From the NCBI RefSeq assembly GCF_963966145.1, contig NC_091056.1:2812771-2876770 (forward strand): a DNA stretch of 64,000 nucleotides, written 5' to 3'. A program made the position numbers and the translations under genes. How positions within the stretch are numbered: position 1 is the first letter of the stretch; every line of letters starts with the position of its first letter. This stretch comes from Tenebrio molitor (taxonomy: Eukaryota > Arthropoda > Insecta > Coleoptera > Tenebrionidae). This document shows, piece after piece, positions 21,861-32,516 of this stretch. The notes beneath the pieces were generated by a model. The model saw only the letters and a program-made list of their open reading frames with translations. It searched no databases and was not told the DNA's origin.

Positions 21861-22490
21861 CCACGTGAAAAACACGTAAAAAAAACATTACCAACCGTTG
21901 GATAGTCGTTACGATGTCGCCGACTTCAACGCAACATTCAACGTATTGCTAAAACGTTTTATGGACGTTGATACTACACGTTCTTTTTTGGTGATTTTGT
22001 TACGTAATGACGTAATGACGTAAAAACTGCAATTTTAAAGGTTGATATAAAACGTATTAACCAACGTTGTCCTGCACCGTAAAAATCACGTCATTTTTTT
22101 TATTACCTTTGATAGTTGAAAAAACGTTATTTTTGATATGTGAATTACTTAATTTTACACGTGCAAAAGCAACCCTCTACTACACTTTGTCTTTCGACCA
22201 ATATACCTACTTATTTAAAAGTAGATATTTACGTCAGTGTGCTAATAAGACTTGGTTTTGTGTTGCTGGCAGTCGCCACGTTTGACTTGTTTTTGATATT
22301 TTTTACGATCTTTACATTTAAGAACTTTATGGGAAAAATATACCAAATCTAAAACATAAAAAAGAAATTTATTATTTTAAAAACATACAAAAATAACAAT
22401 ATATGCAAGTGATTAAATTCTAAATGTGTGGGTTTAAAAATAATTCCCTAATACAGGTGAATGAAATGGAAAGTAAAGTAATAGTAATTT
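21861..22490. other. AT-rich spacer with TGACGTAA repeats
   Basis: No gene. At 22005-22022 there are three overlapping acgtaatg/tgacgta units. Some flanking sequence is inverted (ccaacgttg / caaccgttgg), so a decayed MITE is possible. Confidence 0.35.
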
Positions 22491-22615
22491 ATTATACGAG
22501 TTTTATAAGACACCATTTTGTCACACGCGTTTTTTAGAGCACGAGGAGCGCAGCGACGAGTGCTATAAACAAACAAGTGCGTCTAAATGGCTTATAAAAC
22601 GAGTATAATACAATA
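22491..22615. repeat. foldback element
   Basis: Arms tacgagttttataagacacc and aatggcttataaaacgagta are inverted copies around a core with gagcgcagcgacgagtg. Similar gagcgaagcgagtg cores occur near 41820. Confidence 0.55.
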
Positions 22616-22929
22616 TTTTTTCTATTTTGCCCCTTAAATTTAAAAAAAGTTCAAAACATAAAGCTAGGAAAATTATACTTGGCAAATATAAGGGTTGGCA
22701 ACGTTGGTAAATAGACGAACAATTGTAAGTTTTGAATTTAAAGTGTCGTGAAGTGCAGTGATCACGTAGCAACAACTCACTATGAGTCACTGCCAACATT
22801 AAAAATTTAAGTAAATGTTCCTGAAACGCGTATCGAAAAGACCTCCTTTTCGAAACCCGTGTGTTATACTGACTCTGTTATAGGTGCCAAATAGAAAAAA
22901 TGGAATATTGTTTATGTCCCGTTCAAAAA

Positions 22930-23651
22930 TAAAAGGGATGATGTATGTACAGTTACAAAATATGGATACAATACAATGTATATAGATACAAACGTAAATG
23001 TAAATGAAGTCCGGTCCGGTATTGTGATAAAAATAAATTAAATGAAACTAAATACTCACTTCCCGGGTCAGTCGCCGACGAGACTTGTTCAAGTTCTCGG
23101 TGCGACCGCAAAGAAAGAAAAATGGTACTCAACCAACGACACAAACGCAATAATTATTCACAATTACCGGGATCGAATTTACAAACTAAATTGACTAGAC
23201 TGAGTAGTTGACAGAAAAAAAATCAGGGTCGGGAAGGCGACGCGAATTTATCAGATCGTTGTCTCAGACGAACTAAACTCCGATAAACTTTAGGTCGTGA
23301 AGAGAGAAGGAGATAGGAGAGAACGAAATTTTTCTGGCATGGGGCCAAGGTCCGCGGCCTGACAAACCCGACGGTATGTAGCTACCGTCCCGCTGAAATT
23401 TTGAGGAAAAAGGCACAGTTCCAGCTGCCTTGTCAGCTGGGGCCAAACATGAAGGATAAAGAGAAACTCACAAAAGACTCAAAGGGAAGGCAAGGTCAGC
23501 GAGCGTTCGCCGTGTTGGTTACTTTCGAGGTGTTCGAGTAACGATGGTACATCCCCAAGCATTCGTGGAACCAATAGGCCTCCACTCCGGCCAAATCCGC
23601 AAAAATAAAAAAACAAACGGAACGGGATCTTCGAACCGTGACAACGTACAT
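22930..23651 (-). repeat. LTR-like block 2
   Basis: GC-richer, ORF-poor. 23265-23490 is homologous to 21500-21740 in block 1. Its right part shares the ggcctcc...ccggccaaa motif with the right end of the 2402-bp LTRs (34870-34918), and it ends gtgacaacgtaca at 23651. I infer a truncated or solo LTR of a related family. It abuts the 3' untranslated region of the DUF4806-like gene. Confidence 0.45.
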
Positions 23652-23807
23652 TAAAAAATAATTGTTTTTTTTTTTTTATTTAAGTTTAATTCTAGTGGGC
23701 CCATGTTTCAACCACTCCTTGACAGCATTTGCCACTATCAAATCGCTTTTCTCGTTAGTTGGGAAATTGCGCTTTGCAGCCTCTAAAAATATATATATAC
23801 ATACAAA

Positions 23808-24259
23808 CAGGGTGTAACAGAAATAAGTGCAGTAATTTTAACTGGTAATAGAACTCATCAAAAGGAACAACTTTTCTCTGCCATTTTGGCAAAAAACGTT
23901 GCGTAATGGCTTAAAAAAGTAGGAAAGATTTTCCTAAAACCGTTCATATCTCCAAAACTAAGCTACCTAAAAACGTGAAACAACCAGATTTTTTGCTATA
24001 CGGGTAGATTTGCTTGAATTTCAATTTCGACGTCAAAACACTTTTTCTGGATGAAAATGGACTTTTTTTTTTCATATTAGCGCTGATCTCAATTAACCAT
24101 TGCAGTGTTTAATGGCGTAGGGCTATTTTAGTGAAAAATCTCCAATTTTTTTTGGAATTAAACATCGTTTTTCGGCAAAATGGTAGATAGAAAAGTTGTT
24201 CCTTTTGACGAGTTCTATTACCAGTTAAAATTAATGCACCTATTTCTGTTACACCCTGT
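23808..24259. repeat. MITE family A, copy 2
   Basis: 452 bp with long terminal inverted repeats: acagggtgtaacagaaataa at the left and its complement at the right, continuing about 90 bp inward (ttaactggtaatagaact, cattttgg). It lies in the last intron of the DUF4806-like gene. Confidence 0.85.
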
Positions 24260-24732
24260 ACATATAAAACAATAAAGTACGAAATTTTTTCATCTCACCA
24301 TAAACCATGGACATAGTAAACGTTTTTTCGAAACTTAACTTGTCTCTGCCTTTCCAGTTGAATTTGCAGCCTACCTCGTCCGAGACAAGATACTTCAGGA
24401 TCCTTCGAGTTCGGATTCTAAACCCGATCCTCCAACAGCGGCCAATCTTGTTATCTTTAAATGAACATGTATATAAAATATGTACTTCAAAAATAGGAGC
24501 TGTAATTTCCTGCTTAAATGAAAATAATACACTTTAGCAGGTATTGAGATAACGGGTCGTATTCCTTTGCTGCGGTGTCGACGAATCTCTGCAATGACTC
24601 CAACTCGGTGATCACCCGGAAGTAGAGAATCTACAACGTTGCCATTTCTCGAATTGCTCACTAATTCGTTGAGAATAATGGTGTGTTGTTCAATATGCTG
24701 CGTTAACTTTGTCATGGCTTGCATGATGGAGA

Positions 24733-24992
24733 TTTAGCGGTTTGGGTACTTGGTGAACCAATGACTTCCAACAACAACAAACGTTTTATTCAATAACAAT
24801 TCTGAACTTTCAAAAAGTAAAAATAGCTTAAAGTTAGGATGTGGGTGCAGCGATGTTGGCCCAGTCGAGTCTTCGGGGTAAGAGAGCGAGATCCCATCAT
24901 TTTCCACCCTCGTACCGTCGGCTCTCCTTGGAGGGGGTGGTATCGGGGTGCGTTCCACTTGGTGCTTGTTTCGTGGCGTTTGCAGCGCCACA
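24733..24992 (-). repeat. gypsy 3' LTR
   Basis: Minus-strand sequence starts tgtggcgctgcaaacgcc and ends aaccgctaaa. About 98.5 percent identical to the 5' LTR by eye. Confidence 0.95.
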
Positions 24993-25012
24993 GGACCCCC
25001 CCCCCCCCTTCG
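24993..25012 (-). promoter_or_regulatory. gypsy polypurine tract
   Basis: Directly upstream of the 3' LTR the minus strand reads gaagggggggggggggtcc, a long G run suited to prime plus-strand DNA synthesis. Confidence 0.8.
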
Positions 25013-25055
25013 AGTGAGAGAGCCGTGTGACTTCGAATGATGAGGAATTGTTTGG

Positions 25056-28000
25056 TTAGTTCGTGGATTTCACGAGGTCACAATATTTCGCCGGAAATTT
25101 GACTTTTCTTCCTGAGCGTGTTGTGGTGTTTTCTACCAGTCTTGCATCAGCGTCCGTTTGAATTGCTTGGGGACTTTCACGGGTGCTGTTGGTGGGCTGG
25201 CTGTCATCTGTCAATGGTGCATTTGCTTCGACGTAAGCTGGTTTTAACCTGTCAACAGAGATTGTGTTTGGTTTGCCTCGAACGAGGACTTTGAAGTATT
25301 TGACGCCGGTCAACAAAACACGGTATGGGCCATCGTACGGGGGCTGTAGGGGCTTCTTCACCGAGTCCACGCGTACGAAGACGAACTTCGCTGTGTGCAG
25401 GCTCCTTGGGACGTATACTTGTTGCTCCTTGTGGCATGTTGTTTTCGTGAACTGAATGGTTTGCATTCTAGTTTTTTAGTTCGCGACGAAGTCTGTTGTT
25501 GGGTGTTGCAGTTGTCGGTCATGAACCTCTACAAGATCTGCTGGGAGTCGTAGTGTTGTCCCACAGACTAACTCTGACGGTGCTGCCTCGATACCTTCTT
25601 TGATGTCATTTCTGATCCCCAGGAGAACTAATGGAAGTGCTTCTGTCCACGTTGCATTGTGACATTTCAGAGCTTCTTTCAGCCTCCGATGGAATCTTTC
25701 CACAATTCCGTTGCTTGGTGGGTGATAGGCTGTGGTTCGGATGCGTTGCATGCCTAATAGTTTTTGGAGAGAGGAGTGCCGATTCAAACTGTGTACCTCT
25801 GTCGGTTGTGTTTCTGGTTGGTACACCAAAACGACATATCCAGTTTTTACACAGTGTTCTGGCACAAGATTGTGCTGAGATGTCTGTTAATGGAAAAGCC
25901 TCAGGCCACCTGGTGAATCTGTCGATGGCTGTGAGTAGGTATTGTTTGCCCTCTGAGTACGGAAGTGGTCCAACAATGTCGATGTGGATGTGGTCAAATC
26001 TGGCGTCCGGGTTCTGGTAGGTTCCAATTGGCGCGGTTGTGTGCTTGTGGACTTTTGCCCGTTGGCAAGGGATGCAGGTTCTAACCCATGATGCGACGTC
26101 TCTTCTTATGTTGAGCCAGAAGTATTTCTTTGAAACCTGTTTCAATGTGTTTCTGACACCTGGGTGAGCTAGGTTATGTGTCATATCCACCATGTGTCTC
26201 CTGTATACTTTTGGTATGTACAGCCTGTTGCCCGTTGTGGACTCATACCAAAGTTTCTTCGCAGACGTGGGGATGGGAAAGGTGGTAAACTTGAATTTCT
26301 CTTGTTGACGAAGTGCTTGAAGTTCTTCATCTGTCTCTTGTGCATCAGCTAGTGTTTCATTGCTCAGTTGTGATGTGATCGTGTTGATTCTCGAGAGTGC
26401 GTCAGCCGCTTCATTTTCACTTTCTTTGATATACCTGATATCTGTGGTGAACTGGGATATTAGGTCCAACTGTCTAGCTTGCCTTGGTGTATATTTTTCA
26501 GGTTTCTTCCTAAAGGCGTAGTAGGTCAACGGTTTGTGGTCCGTCCAGGCAATGAACGGTCGACCCTCTAGGAAGTGCTGGAAATGCAAAATGGCTTTGT
26601 AGATGGCTAGTAGTTCTCTGTCGTAGGCTGAGTATTTCTTTTCGGCAGGGGTAAGCTTTGATGAGAAGAATGCGATCGGTTTCTAGTCGCCGTCGACACG
26701 TTGTTGCAAGACGCCTCCAACTGCCTCTTCTGATGCATCTGTGGCAATGCTCAGTTCACAAGACACATCTGGAAATGTCAAAATTGTTGCTTCCATGAGG
26801 TCTTGCTTTGTTTGTTCGAAAGCTTTGTTTGCCTCTGGAGTTGTCTCAATTCTGGCATTTTTCTTGGTGCAACCATTTAGGAGAGAGTAGAGTGGTGCTT
26901 GAACTTTGGCTGCGTTTGGGAGCCATCTGCGGTAGTAATTTACCATTCCTAGAAATCTCTGCAGCTGTTTTGATGTCTCAGGGAATTTGAAGCCCTGAAT
27001 GGCTTTGACTTTCTCAGGTAGGGGAGTGATTCCATTTCTGGTGATCCGTACTCCTAAGAAGTCAAGTTCCTCCACACCGAAAACGCATTTTTTGGGGTTT
27101 ACCACGATTCCGTGTTCATTTAGGCGTTGGAGTACAGTGTCGACATGTTTGAGATGTTCATCTCTTGAACTGGATGCAATTAGGATGTCGTCCACGTATG
27201 CGAATGTGAAATCCAGGCCTTGTAACACTTGGTTGAGCAGTCTCTGGAAAGTTTGACTCGCATTCCTCAAACCAAATGGCATCCGTACAAACTCAAACAG
27301 TCCAAATGGGGTGGTGATTGCTGTTTTTGGACGATCATCAGGATTTACCGGTATCTGGAAATACGCTTTCACGAGGTCCAGGGTCGAAAAGATTGATTTA
27401 CCTTTTAAATTCTGACTGAAGTCCTGGATGTGTGGTATTGGATATCGGTCGGGGGTTGTGACAGCATTGAGGTTGCGGTAATCCCCACATGGTCTCCATG
27501 TGGTGTCCGGCTTTGGTACCATGTGGAGTGGACTTGACCATGCCGACGACGACGTTTGGATGATTCCCGTGTCCAACATGTGTTGAAATTCTTCCTTGGC
27601 GACCTTTAGTTTGTCTGGGGCCAGTCGTCGGGGTTTGCTGTGTAACGGCGGTCCTCTGGTTTCGATGTAGTGAACTACGTTGTGTTTAACCTCCCTGTCT
27701 TTTGGTGTTGGCCGAATCACATCTGGGTATTTGCGCAGCAGTTGCTGGAACTGAGTGTCTGTGTTACCGAAAATGGCGCGAATACCTATGTCGTTTGAGT
27801 TTTTTGTCCGACACTGAATTGAAAGAGAAGTTCGCGGGTCACAGAGTTCGCGATTTTTTATGTCCACAGTCAACTCGAAATTGTCTAGGAAGTCGGCACT
27901 AATGATAGCGTCCGTTACACTTGCCACTATGAATGTCCACAAAAATGGCCGTCTTAAACCTAAATTTAAACTGAGGGTTCGTTGTCCGAACACTTTGATT

Positions 28001-28995
28001 GCGGAACCGTCTGCCGATTGCAAATCGAAACCTGCTAAATTACGCGCACTGTTGTCTTTGAATTTAGTGGGCACAACAATGACGTCGGCCCCAGTGTCTA
28101 TCAAAAATTGTGTGTACGTATTCTGGTCCGTAGCAAATAATCGACGCAAAATTGTTTGGGGAACAGAAGCTGCACTTACTTTCTGTGCCTCCTGTCCGTT
28201 TTTTGAGTACGCACATGGTTTGACGCACTTGTTGGCTTTTTCACCGAACTTGTGGTGGTACCAACAATTTTCGAATTTTTCGCTGCGACTTCTGCTTCGG
28301 CTCCTGGTCCGGTTTTCATTTTGTTTGGCTTCGTACTTCTCCATCCTGCTGGTTAACTGCTCCATTTTTGTCAGTAGTTTCAGCATGATGTCCGCCGTGT
28401 CTGCTGTTTCGCCATTCCTTTTTGGAGGTGGTTGATGTGTGGTGGTTGATGCTACTGCTGCCGAAGGGGTAGTCTCCAGGATTTTGTCGGCGACTTCCGC
28501 TAGTTCTTTTAGTCCCAACGTCGTCAGAGAGATGAGAATTGGTTTGATGTCCGGCGGCATCTGTTCAAGGAAAAGTTCGCGTAGCACCTGTTCGTTGACG
28601 GAGTTCGAACTTTCAACGAGCGATTTCATATGTCGTAGGAGCTGCGAGGGTTTCCGCGATCCTAGTTCTTGCCCGGAGAGAAGCTGTTTTAGTTTTTGCG
28701 TTTCCGACAACGAGAGGCGTTCTATGATGGCTTCTTTTAGCCGTGTGTATGGTTCGGTGGAGTCTGGGGTTGTGATGACGTCTGCAACCTCAGCAGCTAT
28801 CTCTGGTGAGAGTACCGTTAGCACATGGTAGAACTTTGTCTCCTCCTTTGTGATTCGCGTTGACGCCAAGTTGAATTTTGCTTCTGCCATGGAGAACCAC
28901 AACTCGGGTCGATTTCCCCAGAACGGTGGTAGTGCAATGCTCGACACCGAAGTCTCTGCTTGAGGTGTGATTTGGTTTTCCTCACCTGGAGCCAT
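25056..28995 (-). pseudogene. gypsy Gag-Pro-Pol polyprotein with two stops and one frameshift
   Basis: Domains in order on the minus strand: Gag from the ATG at 28995 with PFWGNRPELWFSMAEAKFNL and a degenerate zinc knuckle near CWYHHKFGEKANKC; aspartic protease with FLIDTGADVIVVPT (about 28110); reverse transcriptase with WRPCGDYRNLNAVT, FVRMPFGLRNA and the YVDD active site (about 27195); RNase H with WTDHKPLTYY; integrase with an HHCC finger (HPGVRN...CIPCQRA), the catalytic core (IDIVGPL, TTDRGTQFES, then NGIVERFHRRLKEAL with the Glu) and a C-terminal domain. Lesions: TAG at about 26680-26682 between RT and RNase H, a frameshift near 25850 in the integrase core and a stop at about 25470. 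The copy cannot make a full polyprotein. Confidence 0.93.
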
Positions 28996-29064
28996 GTTGC
29001 AGTGGTTTGTTGCTGATTGATGCGTCCACGTGGTCGTCGACGATTCCCAAAAATCCGCTTGATT

Positions 29065-29086
29065 TTGTTTTTCTCGGGGTCACCAC
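29065..29086 (-). promoter_or_regulatory. gypsy primer binding site
   Basis: Immediately after the 5' LTR the minus strand reads gtggtgaccccgag, the position and form of an LTR element primer site. I cannot name the tRNA with confidence. Confidence 0.65.
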
Positions 29087-29346
29087 TTTAGCGGTTTGGG
29101 TACTTGGTGAATCAATGACTTCCAACAACAACAAACGTTTTATTCAATAACAATTCTGAACTTTCAAAAAGTAAAAATAGCTTAAAGTTAGGATGTGGGT
29201 GCAGCGATGTTGGCCCAGTCGAGTCTTCGGGATAAGAGAGCGAGATCCCGTCATTTTCCACCCTCGTACCGTCGGCTCTCCTTGGAGGGGGTGGTATCGG
29301 GGTGCGTTCCACTTGGTGCTTCTTTCGTGGCGTTTGCAGCGCCACA
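29087..29346 (-). repeat. gypsy 5' LTR
   Basis: 260 bp, same ends as the copy at 24733-24992; it should carry the promoter and poly-A site of the element. Confidence 0.95.
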
Positions 29347-30109
29347 GAGACTTCAAAATCTAAAATGAGTAAATAAATTGGAAGTAGCGAAAATACAACA
29401 AATTCTAGTTATTCATCAAAGAAGAAAAATACCAATTTGTCTAGAATTATTTCTTAAACATCATTAATGAAAACGTTGTTTTGATTTTGCACTAAGTACA
29501 TACTTATATCTTTAATCGCATGTTCATTTAAAGAAATATGTTAAATCGAAATTAATACAGGACATGACAATCTTTTAAAATTAATATAGTAACGTCACTT
29601 ACCAGAAGTAACTGTAATTGTAGAAGCGGATCCCGTAGAGTGCGAAGCAATGGAATAATCATCACCATCAGGAATTGGAGAGTTCTCAATTCGACGTCGT
29701 TTACTTTCAACGAGTAATGACCGTTCGCCATGAAAACGTTTTCTTGATAGGCTTGCTGTGGTTGAAGTGCTTAATTCAGCCATTTCGCTGATGTCACTAA
29801 TGATGTCGGTGGTCCGTTTATCGGCCATATCATAGTCATCTGCAAATAAATTAACTGTGGTTAAAAGGAACGTTTCAATAAACATATAATACCTGTCCTG
29901 AAGTGGATTTTGAACGTGACGTAACTCACAAACCGCGCTATTTACTGGTATATTAAACAAAATATGTTTAGGGTGATAAAATAATAAAGCATTGAATATT
30001 ACTTATAAATAAAAAAATTAAAACAAGATATTACATTGTGAGTAATAATGGAAATACAGCAAATCCTCTTTTGTGTGGAAACCGCATGGATTTAAATAAT
30101 ACATACATT

Positions 30110-30203
30110 GGATGCCTTGAACACTCTAACATTCTTGTCATTTAATTTTTCCACATAGTAGATTTTCAATTTAGATGATTTAATAGGTTTTATATATGTC
30201 ATG
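30110..30203 (-). CDS. possible N-terminal exon of the DUF4806-like gene
   Basis: The minus strand offers an ATG (about 30203) followed by MTYIKPIKSSKLKIYYVEK and about 12 more residues, ending at a consensus donor gtatgt near 30108. Short basic N-terminal exons are usual for this gene type, but its phase (0) does not fit the next secure exon (which needs phase 1), so a further exon or another explanation is required. Confidence 0.25.
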
Positions 30204-30334
30204 TTGTAACTGAAATGTTGCTCCCTCCAAAAAAAGTGACCGTTATAAAATAGAATAAATTTTATAACACAGACCTTATTAAAAAAAAAAAAACGCAATT
30301 ATTTGGCTTTTTTGTTGAAATCATATACCGGTTT

Positions 30335-31574
30335 GGTATTCGCGGCCCTATATCTTTTTTATTTTAAGAAAAAAGTATAGCAAACTATATATATTTGTAA
30401 ATCGCTTATGAAACTACAATAGATGACGTTATCAAATCTTCCCTACGATGACACATGTCAAAGTTAAGACAGTCAACTTTTTTTTTTAAATAGTACATTA
30501 TACATTTCTTAGTCTATTCTTGTAAAGCTTTTTTTTCTACATTTGAATGTGTAAAAAAAGTTGACACTTGCAATAGGAAAAAATCGAGAAAAAAAAAAAA
30601 TTATTTAATTTATTCGAAAGTGTTATTTTCTAAAAAGAGCTAGTTAGCCATGGAGACAATTGAATTTTGACATTAATAGCGTCAATTATTAAAGTACCTA
30701 CATTTAAATAAATAGCTATGTTATGTTATAACCTACATTTAAATAAATAACTATGATATAGCTTCGAAACCTAACTTCTTCCTGACTATACCGCTTTGAA
30801 TGCATACACGATGAAAATATGTAGTTGAATTTTGATAGTGCATGAATGACATGATGAGTCTTGGGAATCATATTCGAATTATTCGAATATTTGAATATGT
30901 GACTATTAAAAATCGAATAAGTGTAAATTCTAATATTCGAACAAAATAAATTCAGGATGGATTGGGTATTTCACTGTCAAATAATTTTATTTTTTGGCTA
31001 TGTAATTCTTAAAACAGTGAGATGCAGGGAACCAACATAACGCGAATTTAGCATAGTAAATTCAGTATGGATTTGGTATTTCGTCCCGAGTCTCAGTTTT
31101 CTGGCCGAGGCGCACCCGAGGCTTGAAAATAAACAAGGTCAAATCATTTTATTTCTTGGCTACGTGGTTGTCTTTTAAATAGTGACATGCAGGGAACCAA
31201 CATAATGCGAATTTACAAATGTTTGGCTTACTAGCTCTTTTTAGAAACTAACGCTTTCGAATAAATTAAATCATATTTTATTATTTTTCTCGATTTTTTT
31301 CTGATGTAAGTGTCAACTTTTTTTACACATTCAAATGTAGAAAAAAAAGCTTTACAAGAATAGGCTAAGAAATATAGTGTATAGTAGTAGTGTATAGTAT
31401 AAAGAAGTATAGTGTACTGTTTAAAAAAAAAGTTGACTATCTTAACTTTGACATATGTCATCGTAGAGTAGATTTGACAACATCATCTATTGTAGTTTCA
31501 CAAGCGATTTACAAATATATATGGTTTGCTATACTTTTTTCTTAAAACAAAAAAGATATAGGGGCGCGAACACC
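30335..31574. mobile_element. DNA element with about 310-bp terminal inverted repeats
   Basis: Left arm 30335-30645 begins ggtattcgcggccctatatc; right arm 31228-31574 ends gatataggggcgcgaacacc. The arms pair along their whole length with small indels (shared internal text such as acaagaata-gctaagaaat and tcgattttttc). The 580-bp centre has no long frame. Long TIRs of this kind are seen in Polinton, MULE or foldback elements; the class is not determined. The right end lies in the TNP2-like transposase remnant. Confidence 0.75.
30950..31216. repeat. two-unit tandem repeat inside the long-TIR element
   Basis: Units start aaattcaggatggattgggt (30950) and aaattcagtatggatttggt (31060) and both end with gcagggaaccaacataa-gcgaattta. 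The second unit has an extra 55-bp GC-rich insert. Confidence 0.65.
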
Positions 31575-32300
31575 AATCTGAATCACCTGGTATGTACTGG
31601 GCAAAATGCAAATGAGTGCAATGAAATGAAAGCAACTTATTATATGAATCATAATTTTCCAAAAAAACTCTCCTTGGTCCGAATCCCCAACCTTTTCAGT
31701 TTCATGTTCTCTTATATTGTCATTTTCTTCGATTCTTCTATGTTCTTTTTTTGAGTTTATTTTATTTTTCAATAATCCTAGATAATTTTCGAAAGGAAAG
31801 CAACTGAACTCATTAATGCAACCAAACCGTTCGACATCGTCACATAAGTGTAACAAATTATGGACGTTATAAACAACAAAGTCTCTTCCATATAAATGTG
31901 ATGCATGTATGACAAAATATTCTAGACATTGTTTAGCAACATTAAAATATTTTTGTATAAAAGAAGAATTTGACAGTATAACAATAGTACAGTGCAAGTG
32001 TAAAAAATGTTTGCAATTTTCTTTACGTATTACACAGGGTGATTCATCTTTTACCGCCGGTGGCAAAATGACCCTTAAGGATTGAGAAAAATTTATGAAA
32101 TTTACAAATTTGATTTGTCGAAAAATTTACTTTCGGCCGGTGTAATTTATTTCAAAAAAAGTTTTTTTTATGAGCAAACAAAATTATAATTTTTAAGGTC
32201 AATTTTGCCACCGGCGGTAAAAGATGAATCACCCTGTATTATGAAACACTACAGGACCAGTATACAATAAAAAAATTCACAGATCTCGCAATCCTTGCAA
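31575..32300 (-). pseudogene. TNP2-like transposase C-terminal remnant, split by a MITE
   Basis: On the minus strand, FLLYTGPVVFHN at 32280-32240 is followed, beyond a MITE at 32034-32237, by KHFLHLHCTIVILSN, VVYNVHNLLHLCDDVERFG and FSCFPFENYLGLLKNKI (to about 31750). This is the C-terminal region of the transposase family whose middle part is found at 43505-44152. I relate the family to the TNP2/CACTA-like group by memory of its pattern; that name is an inference. Catalytic residues are not identified here. Confidence 0.6.
32034..32237. repeat. 204-bp MITE with acagggtgattcatc ends
   Basis: Both ends form an inverted repeat of about 40 bp, left acagggtgattcatctttta and then ccgcc-ggtggcaaaatgacc. 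No frame inside. It interrupts a TNP2-like coding region. Confidence 0.85.
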
Positions 32301-32516
32301 CCATCGGGGGGTGTTGAAAACAAACACGATATACATTGTATGATGAATACTGTTTATTACAATTTTAGAAATAGCAACACCAAATACAAAAAAATGGAAA
32401 ATGTTGCTTACTTGATGGCTAAACGAATTAAGGAAGCGAATATAAAGTGCGTTCGTAAAGTTCGGAATAAATTGGAGAAAACTGTAAGTATTAATTTGTC
32501 ACCAAAAGTTGGCCAG
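32238..32516. other. no firm gene; short plus-strand frame
   Basis: A 74-codon plus-strand frame (32295-32519) is basic and lacks a known domain. At its end, the sequence just outside the 3' LTR (minus strand ctggccaacttttggtgaca) resembles the leader inside the element at 36020-36000. Confidence 0.3.

Larger units (their letters stand above)
24733..29346 (-). mobile_element. gypsy LTR retrotransposon, 4614 bp, target duplication GAGA
   Basis: Two 260-bp LTRs (about four differences between them), a 4-bp duplication GAGA (24729-24732 and 29347-29350), a polypurine tract before the 3' LTR and a primer site after the 5' LTR define a complete element on the minus strand. Gag-Pro-Pol is one frame of more than 1200 codons with a few lesions. 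No envelope-like gene is present. Confidence 0.95.
23676..29839 (-). pseudogene. multi-exon DUF4806-like gene interrupted by a gypsy element
   Basis: Four exons on the minus strand agree in splice site and phase. 29839-29603: acceptor ttatttgcag, donor gtaagt, phase 1 to 1; acidic/Ser-rich, then RKRFHGERSLLVESKRRR. 29359-29351 continued at 24732-24533: acceptor cattttag, donor gtgtat; contains IMQAMTKLTQHIEQHTIIL. 24446-24299: donor gtgaga; KYLVSDEVGCKFNWKGRDK. 23782-23676: acceptor ttttag; AAKRNFPTNEK then VKEWLKHGPTRIKLK and stop. The last two exons resemble the DUF4806 domain, common in insects and of unknown function. A gypsy element sits inside exon 2 (24733-29346) and a MITE in the last intron. 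Weak points are the gtgtat donor and the aacaag acceptor of the 86-bp intron. N-terminal exons are not secure. It may be a cellular gene or cargo of a larger element. Confidence 0.6.

Noticed and set aside
24733..29346. Gypsy copy as an endogenous retrovirus with envelope
   Set aside because: No open frame lies between integrase and the 3' LTR.
30110..30203. Exon joined directly to 29839 in the DUF4806-like gene
   Set aside because: Phases do not match (0 versus 1), so it is kept only as a weak candidate.
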